Position numbers and translations under genes: made by a program. The notes beneath the pieces were generated by a model. That model was not told the origin of the DNA. It was given only the letters and a program-made list of their open reading frames with translations, and searched no databases. Positions 8,955 through 16,107 of a stretch of 64,000 nt of DNA are shown here, one piece after another; position 1 is the stretch's first letter, and the number at the start of each line of letters is the position of its first letter. The DNA is from Actinomycetota bacterium (GTDB lineage: Bacteria; Actinomycetota; Acidimicrobiia; Acidimicrobiales; Ilumatobacteraceae), in contig CANGIP010000007.1 of assembly GCA_947454105.1 (NCBI GenBank), forward strand, positions 1-64,000, given 5' to 3'.

Positions 8955-9920
8955 ATGCGCACACGTTTAACCGATCTGTTAGATATTGAACACCCCATCA
9001 TGCTTGCCGGAATGGGCGGCGTTTCATATCACGAACTCGTGGCAGCCGTCAGCGAGGCTGGCGGCATCGGAACTTTTGGCGCCGCCCCGATGGGCCCTGG
9101 CCAACTTGACGAAGAAATCGCCGCTGTACACAAACTCACTACCAAGCCGTTCGGCGTTGACTTACTTGCGGCGATCCCTGGGCAACTTGAAAAAGACGTT
9201 GAGAGCATTATCAAGGGTGGTGCACGAATCTTTGTGGCCGGCCTCGGTGTTCCACGCGAAATCATCGACGTACTTCACAAGAACAACATCCTCGTCGGTT
9301 CAATGTGCGGAAAAGTTCGTCACGCTCAAGCCGCGCTGGCAAGTGGTTGCGACTTTGTTGTGGCGCAAGGAACCGAAGGCGGCGGACACACCGGCACCGT
9401 TGCAACGATGGCGCTTGTCCCCCAGGTTGTTGATGCCGTTGGCGACAAGATTCCGGTGGTTGCCGCTGGAGGACTTTTTGATGGACGTGGATTAGCAGCA
9501 TCGTTAGCACTTGGTGCCGATGGAGTCTGGATGGGCACGCGCTTCATTGCTACACCAGAGGCCAATGCTCCACACGGGTACAAGTCAACATTGATTGGAT
9601 TACCAGAAGATGGGACAGTCGTCTCGCGTGCTTACACCGGGAAAACCTGTCGTGTTGTTCGCACCGAATGGACCCAGCATTTCGAAGAGCACCCCGAAGA
9701 ACTGAAGAAGTTCCCCGAACAAGTCATGAAATCTGTTCAAGCAGGAGCCAACCACATGGGCGCACCTGTCGCTACCGAAGTAGATGTCAATCGCGAATTC
9801 ATGCCAGCGGGTCAAGGCGTGGGAGCAATCAAAGGACTGATACCGGCCGGCGAATTGGTTCGACAGATCATGGCTGAAGCAGAACAAGCCATCGATTTAA
9901 TGAAGAAGTTTTCAAAATAA
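8955..9920 (+). CDS. Nitronate monooxygenase-like FMN oxidoreductase
   Basis: A 321-residue TIM-barrel FMN enzyme of the nitronate monooxygenase/enoyl-reductase FabK family. Visible family features are the N-terminal HPIMLAGMGGVS, the phosphate-binding AQGTEGGGHTG segment with the family's histidine, and PVVAAGGLFDGRGLAASLALGADGVWMGTRF. Related actinobacterial proteins occur beside lipid and CoA-ester metabolism genes, often without a known substrate. I chose ATG 8955 (MRTRLTDLLDI) rather than the frame opening at 8931 because families begin here and a TACGGT hexamer lies six bases upstream. Confidence 0.87.
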   Translation: MRTRLTDLLDIEHPIMLAGMGGVSYHELVAAVSEAGGIGTFGAAPMGPGQLDEEIAAVHKLTTKPFGVDLLAAIPGQLEKDVESIIKGGARIFVAGLGVPREIIDVLHKNNILVGSMCGKVRHAQAALASGCDFVVAQGTEGGGHTGTVATMALVPQVVDAVGDKIPVVAAGGLFDGRGLAASLALGADGVWMGTRFIATPEANAPHGYKSTLIGLPEDGTVVSRAYTGKTCRVVRTEWTQHFEEHPEELKKFPEQVMKSVQAGANHMGAPVATEVDVNREFMPAGQGVGAIKGLIPAGELVRQIMAEAEQAIDLMKKFSK

Positions 9921-9949
9921 TCACGTCTTGGCTCGATTTAAGACCGTGA
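9921..9949 (+). terminator. Weak hairpin after nitronate monooxygenase gene
   Basis: TCACG-TCTT pairs with AAGA-CGTGA (one bulged C) around a 10-base loop just after the stop. There is no clear T run, so an intrinsic terminator is only possible. Confidence 0.25.
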
Positions 9950-10028
9950 AACAGGACAAACATTTGTACCTATTTAAAACTTAACTATAAAACATTCCAA
10001 AACTGAACAATCATAAAACAAAATGACT

Positions 10029-10034
10029 TATCGT
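10029..10034 (+). promoter_or_regulatory. Possible -10 hexamer TATCGT
   Basis: TATCGT ends eight bases before the ATG of the histidine kinase at 10043, in an AT-rich 120-base gap. Confidence 0.4.
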
Positions 10035-10042
10035 GGCGCTCA

Positions 10043-11358
10043 ATGAAGAAGCTTTGGGCCCGCCACCCCGTACTCCTTTCAACGCTGATTTTCATCCTGG
10101 TAGCCACCCTCGCTGGCTTTTACGGTCTGAGTCCTGCCCCGGACATCACGGCGATAGTCAGTATTTTTGTCGTTACTATCACCTCAATTTTCGTGGTTTC
10201 CATCTACAAACTCGAAACCAAAAACTCAGCTCTAGACGAAGTGGCACAGATCAAAGCCTTAGAAGTCAATCGATTGCAACTACTTAACCAGAGGATTGTC
10301 AACGTCGCCTCCGATGGAATCATTGCCGCAGACCTCTATGACCATGTCGTAGCCTCTAACCCGGCAGCCCGAGATTTGTTACAACTAAGCCTTGAAGCGG
10401 TAGATATTTTTTCGCCACATGACCTATTTCATCTGGGAAAACCCTGCCATCCCAAATGTCCCATTTTCCTCGCGGTGCACCAATCATCAGAAGATCTATA
10501 TCTTCTTGAGTTGCCAGTCAAAGGAGAAACTCTCTTTCTTGATGTTTCCGTTCGCCCACTTGATGGATTTGAATCCGGCTATGTCGTTATCTTTCGCGAC
10601 ATCACTTCACAAACTCTTTTAACCCGAACAAAAGAACACATTATTTCAGTGGTCAGCCATGAGATTCGTACCCCCCTCACAACGATTCGTGGGTCATTGG
10701 GTTTATTAAAAAGTGGTCTCTTTGGTGCGCTCACCGCAGACTCAAAAGAACTCTTATCCCGTGCGATTGAAAATAGCGAGCGACTGATGATCTTGGTCAA
10801 CGATCTTCTTGATCTAGAAAAGATTGACTCGCTAAAAAGCAAACTCAATTATCAAAGTATCTTTCTAGATCAACTCGTCGACCAAGCAATTCGCCAAATT
10901 ACATTGTTGTCTAACCGTAAAAATATTTTAGTAAAAAATATCGCCTCACACGAAGAAATTACTGCTGATCGAGATCGACTTCTTCAAGTGTTGACGAACT
11001 TGCTTCATAATGCCGTCAAATATTCTGATTACGGAACGTCAATTGAAATTTCAACGGACTCTCTTCAAGATGAACATATTTTCTCCATCCAGGATGAAGG
11101 GGGGGGGGGGGAATCCCAGAAAGCCAATTAGAAAGAATATTTGACCCGTTTGTGCAGTTATCAACCGCCGACAACCGATCTCATGATGGTTCGGGACTTG
11201 GGCTTTCTATCTGTAAAGCGATCGTTGAATCTCATGGAGGAACTATTTCTGCGCACCCTGCCTTTCCTCAAGGCACGATTTTTCGATTTACAATTCCGAA
11301 ATTGATTGAAAATCCAATGCCCTTGACCTCAAAGAACCAAGCCCATCATGCTGAGTGA
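10043..11358 (+). pseudogene. Membrane PAS-type histidine kinase, frameshifted at a 13-G run
   Basis: The protein has two N-terminal membrane helices (about residues 9-28 and 36-54), a PAS-like sensor with a C-x3-C pair (C135, C139), a HisKA domain with phospho-acceptor H206 in VVSHEIRTPL, and an ATPase domain with N-box NLLHNAVKYS. The frame breaks at a run of 13 G (11099-11111) inside the G1 box, giving a stop at 11129-11131. The +1 frame continues correctly as IPESQLERIFDP, then GSGLGLSICKAIVESHGG, to a stop at 11356-11358. Eight or eleven Gs would restore the frame, and eight gives the usual DxGxGIP. It is either a phase-variable or decayed gene, or a sequencing error. The end overlaps the receiver gene by 11 bases. 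Confidence 0.85.
11099..11111 (+). repeat. Homopolymer tract of 13 G
   Basis: Thirteen consecutive G inside the kinase ATP-binding G1 box cause a frameshift. Length change of such tracts is a known basis of phase variation and also a common sequencing-error site. Confidence 0.95.
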
Positions 11359-11752
11359 AGTCGACTCAACCAATCCATTGAAAATTCTTGTTGTGGAGGA
11401 TGATTGTGACGTCCGATTGATCATCAATCTTTCACTTTCCCGCGTTGCTTCTATGGATGTACAAGAAGCTATGAGCGGTCAGAGTGCCTTGGAAATGGTC
11501 GAGAAAAACAAGTTTGATGTTGTCCTACTCGACGTGATGATGCCCGATATGGATGGCCCGACAACTTTACGCGCTCTTCGTTTAATACCAGGCGGAGAAA
11601 ATCTTCCAGTAATTTTCCTCACTGCAAAAGCACTTCCTAACGAAATCAACCGCCTCAAAAATACATCAGCTCTTGATGTCATTACGAAGCCATTTGATCC
11701 AATGAAGTTGGGTTCACAGATACAGCAGATTCTTGACCTTCGCCATGAATGA
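11348..11752 (+). CDS. Stand-alone receiver-domain response regulator
   Basis: A 134-residue single CheY-like receiver with no output domain. The acidic pocket VVEDD (D18, D19), phospho-acceptor D62 in LLDVMMPDMDG, T92 in FLTAKA and K114 in VITKPFDP are all present, so it should be phosphorylated. The start overlaps the end of the kinase gene by 11 bases, and its end overlaps the HPt-like gene. Without an output domain, it probably passes phosphate onward (Spo0F-like) in a relay from the kinase to the HPt protein; this role is inferred from gene order. Confidence 0.93.
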   Translation: MLSEVDSTNPLKILVVEDDCDVRLIINLSLSRVASMDVQEAMSGQSALEMVEKNKFDVVLLDVMMPDMDGPTTLRALRLIPGGENLPVIFLTAKALPNEINRLKNTSALDVITKPFDPMKLGSQIQQILDLRHE

Positions 11753-12080
11753 ACCTACAGAATTAGCAGCGGTGTTGAATTCGGTCTGGGAACGTCGACA
11801 AAGTGAGATTCAAAATGAAGTCATGAGACTCCAAGACCTGTCAGCACATCTAGATTCTTCCGATACTCAATCAGAAATTTGGAATGAATCACGCCGCATC
11901 GTCCACCAACTGATTGGACTATTTGGGATCCTCCAATTTCAAGACTGTGTACTTGTGTGTCGCGAGATAAATGAATCTGTTTCCGCAGAAAAAATAGAAG
12001 TCTCGAGCCAAACTCTGCGATCTGAAATCTCAACGTCGTGTGGATATCTCGCTGAACTTGTTAATGCACGAACCAAATGA
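11745..12080 (+). CDS. HPt-like phosphotransfer protein
   Basis: A 111-residue, all-helical acidic protein. Residues 54-61 read HQLIGLFG, close to the HPt signature HxLKGxxxxxG with the phospho-acceptor His (H54), but the usual Lys is replaced by Ile. A second helix with DCVLVCREIN matches the second half of an HPt four-helix bundle. ATG 11745 overlaps the receiver stop, so translation is probably coupled. Family assignment rests on this short motif and the context (kinase-receiver-HPt), so it is moderately certain. It would carry phosphate from the receiver to a final regulator, perhaps the convergent NarL-type protein. Confidence 0.65.
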   Translation: MNEPTELAAVLNSVWERRQSEIQNEVMRLQDLSAHLDSSDTQSEIWNESRRIVHQLIGLFGILQFQDCVLVCREINESVSAEKIEVSSQTLRSEISTSCGYLAELVNARTK

Positions 12081-12089
12081 GTGTTCTCG

Positions 12090-12803
12090 TCATATTTGGC
12101 TGGTAAAACGTTGCTGGATAACTTCGTCGAGTTTGTTCAGCAAGAGTGCTATTTGGGTCCGATTACTTTTCCCGAGCACCGTCAAAATTCTTGAAATCCG
12201 GTTACGCACCGTTTGCGAACTTAAATAGACCATCTCGCCAATTTCCTTATCGGAACGTCCCTCAGCCACTAGGGCAACAATATGACGATCAACTTTACTC
12301 AAGTTCAACAAGCTAATAATGCCTTCATCTTTCAGTCGAGAAACTACATCTTTCAGCAAGGTGTCGTCATCAAATGTCTTTCCAGATGATGCAGCAAGAA
12401 CGAGGTCAGCGATCCGTTCAGTTTCAATATTTTTGTCAATAACGGTTATTACCCCAATTTTATTCGCCTCAAAAAATAGTTCGTCGCTGACAAATGCAGT
12501 CAGCATGACCACTTTGACAGCTGGCCGGACCATTCGAATATGTTCTACTAATTCAAGTCCGCTCTTACCTTTGAGATGTACATCAACGACAGCAATGTCA
12601 AATTCAACGTTGTGAACAAAATCAACACCCTCTTCAAAATTTGAAATGGCTCCCACGACTTCTAGATGATCTGAACTATCCAAAACGCCAGCGATCGCCT
12701 CGCGGATAATCGGATGATCATCACAAACTAAAACTCGCAATCGATTTTCGGATTCCTGATTATTTCCTACATCAACCACTGTTGATTTCAAACCAGATTG
12801 CAT
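12090..12803 (-). CDS. NarL/LuxR-type response regulator
   Basis: A 237-residue DNA-binding response regulator. The receiver domain has acidic pocket CDD (D28, D29), phospho-acceptor D74 in AVVDVHLKGKSG, T102 and K124. The C-terminal LuxR-type helix-turn-helix is about residues 174-237 (EGRSDKEIGEMVYLSSQTV, NRISRILTVLGKSNRTQ). GGAG lies seven bases before ATG 12803. It is convergent with the HPt-like gene and divergent from the LPxTG operon, which makes it the probable output regulator of the relay and a candidate controller of that operon. A palindrome lies in the shared upstream region. Confidence 0.93.
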   Translation of the reverse strand: MQSGLKSTVVDVGNNQESENRLRVLVCDDHPIIREAIAGVLDSSDHLEVVGAISNFEEGVDFVHNVEFDIAVVDVHLKGKSGLELVEHIRMVRPAVKVVMLTAFVSDELFFEANKIGVITVIDKNIETERIADLVLAASSGKTFDDDTLLKDVVSRLKDEGIISLLNLSKVDRHIVALVAEGRSDKEIGEMVYLSSQTVRNRISRILTVLGKSNRTQIALLLNKLDEVIQQRFTSQI

Positions 12804-12893
12804 GATGGATCTCCGATCGTATTCATAGAGGGACTCGCAGTAGAAGTACTTATCTCGCTACTTATGTCTATTTGTTTATCAAGAGATTGTGAT

Positions 12894-12922
12894 TTGACGG
12901 ATGACATTTGTCATTAAAGAGA
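12894..12922 (+). promoter_or_regulatory. Putative promoter with palindromic operator upstream of LPxTG operon
   Basis: TTGACG (12894-12899) could be a -35 box. The perfect palindrome ATGACA-TT-TGTCAT (12901-12914) lies directly behind it, and a weak AT-rich -10 region (around TAAAGA, 12915-12920) follows. A regulator bound here would sit between the promoter elements. The promoter is weakly defined; the palindrome is exact. Confidence 0.4.
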
Positions 12923-13007
12923 AACCTCTCGTCACTACATGACTTTTGTTTCGGCAGACATCTTTATTCACCCATTACCTTACGCATCACGGCCAGTTAA
13001 GGAGGCG

Positions 13008-13829
13008 ATGGTGAGCATCTTTTATAAGGGAATGAGGACATCCATACTGTTCGCTACATCAGCAATCAAGAAAATGAAGCCAACTCATCTACGTATCTTT
13101 GTTGGCTTGATTTTGTCAATCAACGTAGTTGCTCTTACTTCTCATCAGAATGCCAGCGCTGCTTCTGAAATCACGCCAGAAGTTCTGCCGAATCTCCTAC
13201 TTTCTACTGCAGCCAACCCTTTCGCCTATTCGCTTGCAGGCGAGACCGTCACATTCCAATATGTCGTGACAAACAATGGACCGAGCATTATTGGGCCAGT
13301 TCAAATCACGATCAACGATGAGAAGATTGACTCTGGGACAGCGTTCAACTGCGGGAATTCGGACACTCTGCTTACAGTTTCGATGAGCATTACTTGCAGT
13401 CGCGACTTCACAATTTTGCAATCAGATTTGGAAATTCCAGTGATTTTGACACGTGCCGTGGCACACGCTGCCAATTTTGATTCAAATCTCGCAACCGTCA
13501 CTCTCGTCAATGCCATCAGCTCAACGACAACAAGTAGTTCTACAACTTCAATTTTGCCTGGTTCAACAACGACGAGCACCTTTCCAAGCCGGAGAATTGA
13601 TATCGGTTCAATTCCCGAGATAGCAGTGACAAGTAGTAACCCGACGGATTCTCGACCCCCCGGAAGTATTCAGCTAGTCCAGAATCTTCCTATTACAGGC
13701 TCAAACACAAACTTGTTTGTCGGACTCATATTTGGTCTAGTGATTTTTGGATCACTTCTTCTCAACGTTTCAAACCACCGACAGAAATCTCGTCAACACA
13801 ATAATCAACAGAATCGCGGAAAATCATGA
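13008..13829 (+). CDS. LPxTG cell-wall-anchored surface protein
   Basis: A secreted 273-residue protein. It has an N-terminal signal helix (around IFVGLILSINVVAL) ending near NASAASE, then an extracellular DUF11/Ig-like domain (GETVTFQYVVTNNGPS), a Thr/Ser-rich stalk (SSTTTSSSTTS) and a sorting signal. The sorting signal is LPITG (13686-13700), a hydrophobic helix and the basic tail NHRQKSRQ. A sortase would attach it to peptidoglycan; none is encoded here. AAGGAGG lies two bases before ATG 13008 and five before GTG 13011, so GTG 13011 may be the true start. The stop overlaps the next ATG (ATGA), which ties it to the glycan genes. Confidence 0.85.
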   Translation: MVSIFYKGMRTSILFATSAIKKMKPTHLRIFVGLILSINVVALTSHQNASAASEITPEVLPNLLLSTAANPFAYSLAGETVTFQYVVTNNGPSIIGPVQITINDEKIDSGTAFNCGNSDTLLTVSMSITCSRDFTILQSDLEIPVILTRAVAHAANFDSNLATVTLVNAISSTTTSSSTTSILPGSTTTSTFPSRRIDIGSIPEIAVTSSNPTDSRPPGSIQLVQNLPITGSNTNLFVGLIFGLVIFGSLLLNVSNHRQKSRQHNNQQNRGKS

Positions 13830-15043
13830 CCATGTCTTTGCAATCCGAAGATCTTGATGCCAGTCCTTACTTCCCCAAGGTTGATCGAGCTATTTCTACA
13901 AAACTACGATCCATCGGCTTGTTGAGCACATTTCCGCCGACCGCCTGCGGGCTAGCAACTTTTGCGGCAGCATTGATGAACGGTTTGGAATCAGTGGGCG
14001 TCGAACAGGTGAATGTCGTTCGCGTGACCGAGAAACAGAATTCAATCCCTTTGCAAAATTTGGATCCGCATGTGATTTCTGAATGGTGCCTGGGTTCCGC
14101 AGCCGCCGAATTCAAAACATCGAGCATCCTCAATGCTCATGACGCAGTCTTCGTGCAACATGAATTTGGTATTTTTGATGGACCAGACGGCGTCAACGTA
14201 CTTTCAGTGCTTGCAAATATTCAGGCACCAATTGTCACCACACTGCACACTGTTCCGATTTCTCCATCCCCAAACCAAAAACGAATATTGGAATCAATCG
14301 TTGATCTATCAACTTCAGCTGTCACGATGACACAGACCGCCTACCAACGTCTGGTTGATTCATACAAAGTCGATCCCCACAAGTTGGCTATCGTTCCGCA
14401 TGGAGCAACCTTGCCGAAGGTTTCAACAAAACCGCCTCTCAACAAACCATTGCTGCTTACATGGGGTCTGATCGGGCCAGGCAAAGGCATTGAATGGGCA
14501 ATCAAAGCTGTCTCTCTGCTCAAAGAATTACATCCAGATTTGCGTTACTTGGTTGCCGGGCGCACCCACCCAAAGGTTCTCGCCAATCAAGGTGAAAATT
14601 ATCGCGAAGGTCTCATTAAGCTAACAAAAGAGTTGAACATTGAGGATCGTGTCACATTTGACGACTCGTATCGCTCACTTGACCAATTACTTGCACTTCT
14701 TGCCCGAACTACGTGCGTTGTACTTCCGTACGACTCTACGGAGCAGATCACCTCAGGGGTACTCGTTGATGCGATCGCCTCAGGACGTCCAGTAGTTGCC
14801 ACCAGTTTTCCGCACGCTGTTGAACTATTGTCTTCAGGCGCTGGAAGACTTTGTCCACATAAAGACCCCGCAAGTTTGGCCCGAGCAGTCCACGAGTCAA
14901 TTTCATCTCCAATAACTCTTCAGAAGATGCATGCGATTGCCAATGAACTTGCTCTTGACCATTCTTGGGATCACATCGCAAGTCGCTATTTGGAACTCGC
15001 AACCAAGTCGCAATCTGTTTACCCATTGAGTCCTTCGTTATGA
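13826..15043 (+). CDS. GT4-family glycosyltransferase
   Basis: A 405-residue GT-B-fold glycosyltransferase of family 4. The N-terminal domain has STFPPTACGLATFAAAL and VFVQHEFGIFDG. The C-terminal nucleotide-sugar domain has LLTWGLIGPGKGIEWAIKA and the EX7E-like segment STEQITSGVLVDAIASGRPVVAT. Close relatives are annotated as mannosyl- or glucosyltransferases acting at the cytoplasmic membrane face; the donor sugar is not determined. It overlaps the LPxTG gene by four bases and the next gene by four (ATGA at both junctions), so the operon is translationally coupled. Confidence 0.88.
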   Translation: MTMSLQSEDLDASPYFPKVDRAISTKLRSIGLLSTFPPTACGLATFAAALMNGLESVGVEQVNVVRVTEKQNSIPLQNLDPHVISEWCLGSAAAEFKTSSILNAHDAVFVQHEFGIFDGPDGVNVLSVLANIQAPIVTTLHTVPISPSPNQKRILESIVDLSTSAVTMTQTAYQRLVDSYKVDPHKLAIVPHGATLPKVSTKPPLNKPLLLTWGLIGPGKGIEWAIKAVSLLKELHPDLRYLVAGRTHPKVLANQGENYREGLIKLTKELNIEDRVTFDDSYRSLDQLLALLARTTCVVLPYDSTEQITSGVLVDAIASGRPVVATSFPHAVELLSSGAGRLCPHKDPASLARAVHESISSPITLQKMHAIANELALDHSWDHIASRYLELATKSQSVYPLSPSL

Positions 15044-16107
15044 GCACGAAAGACGGATTCAGCTTGGTTCAGAGTGGCGTCAATCAATCAGTTTCATTTC
15101 GACATTTAATGAAACTGACTGATTCACGCGGAATTCTTGAGCACGCCAATCACACTGTTCCGCGATTTTCACATGGGTATTGTTCAGATGACAATGCTCG
15201 GCTTCTCGTCGTCGCCGCACGTACCGAAGGAATATCGAGCGGGTCACAGGCCTTGGCCCATACAGCAATGCGTTTTCTTCTAGATGCGCAGCATCCAGAT
15301 GGATCAATTCACAATCGAATGTCATTTGCTCGAGTGTGGACCGATTCACCGTCAACCAACGATTGTTGGGGACGTGCGATGTGGGGATTTGGTTCTGCCT
15401 TTGGGCAGAAACATGATGAACAAATACAGAATCGGGGCCTTCAGGCATTCGAGAGATCTGCACAGCAAACCTCTCCGTGGTTACGCTCCAATTGCTTTGC
15501 AGCGCTGGGAGCAGCCGAGGTCTTAAGCATGGATCCAAACAATCAAGTTGCAATCAACTTGTTACGAAATACGGCTCTCTCTATCCCAAAATTTGCCTTA
15601 CCTCTCTCGCCATCCATGACTAACACCGCTCCCATGCCATGGATCTGGCCCGAGAGAAAACTCTCATATGCAAATGGAATCATTCCTGAGGTTCTCATTG
15701 CGTCAGGTCAGTACTTGCAAAATGACGATGATCTTCAGCGAGGCCTGCTACTCCTCGATTGGCTGGTCGCGACCGAGACCCACGACGGACATCTATCGGT
15801 TTCTCCAACTTGTGGTCGTCGATTTGGCGATCCAAAGCCATTTTTTGACCAACAACCAATTGAAGTTGCAGCGATTGCTGATGCATGCTGGCGCGCTGCC
15901 TCAGTAACAAAGAACCCAAAGTGGCTCAAAGATTTCTCGTCTTGTATTGATTGGTTCCACGGCGCAAATGACATTGGTTCCCCCATGGTCGACTACGAGT
16001 CCCATGGAGGGTTTGACGGTCTCACAGAAAATGGTGTCAATCTCAACCAGGGAGCCGAATCGACTTTGGCAATGCTTGCGACGCTGCAAGAGCGTCAAAT
16101 TCTGTGA
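15040..16107 (+). CDS. Six-hairpin glycosidase-like protein of glycan operon
   Basis: A 355-residue protein with regularly spaced helical motifs of an (alpha/alpha)6 toroid: SHGYCSDDNARLLVVAAR, STNDCWGRAMWGFG, WIWPERKLSYANGIIPEVL, PIEVAAIADACWRAA and NQGAESTLAML. Similar domains are found fused to or beside GT4 transferases and GH130 enzymes in glycan loci. Whether it hydrolyses, phosphorolyses or only binds sugars cannot be told. ATG 15040 overlaps the upstream stop; a longer frame from 14965 would run inside the GT4 gene and is unlikely. Its stop overlaps the GTG of the GH130 gene. Confidence 0.75.
   Translation: MSTKDGFSLVQSGVNQSVSFRHLMKLTDSRGILEHANHTVPRFSHGYCSDDNARLLVVAARTEGISSGSQALAHTAMRFLLDAQHPDGSIHNRMSFARVWTDSPSTNDCWGRAMWGFGSAFGQKHDEQIQNRGLQAFERSAQQTSPWLRSNCFAALGAAEVLSMDPNNQVAINLLRNTALSIPKFALPLSPSMTNTAPMPWIWPERKLSYANGIIPEVLIASGQYLQNDDDLQRGLLLLDWLVATETHDGHLSVSPTCGRRFGDPKPFFDQQPIEVAAIADACWRAASVTKNPKWLKDFSSCIDWFHGANDIGSPMVDYESHGGFDGLTENGVNLNQGAESTLAMLATLQERQIL

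Noticed and set aside
9921-10042. AT-rich gap as a replication origin or riboswitch
   Set aside because: No DnaA-box cluster or recognisable aptamer; only a weak hairpin and a TATCGT hexamer are visible.
15080-15553. 157-codon open frame on the minus strand
   Set aside because: It is antisense to the six-hairpin protein gene, without motifs or a plausible start signal.
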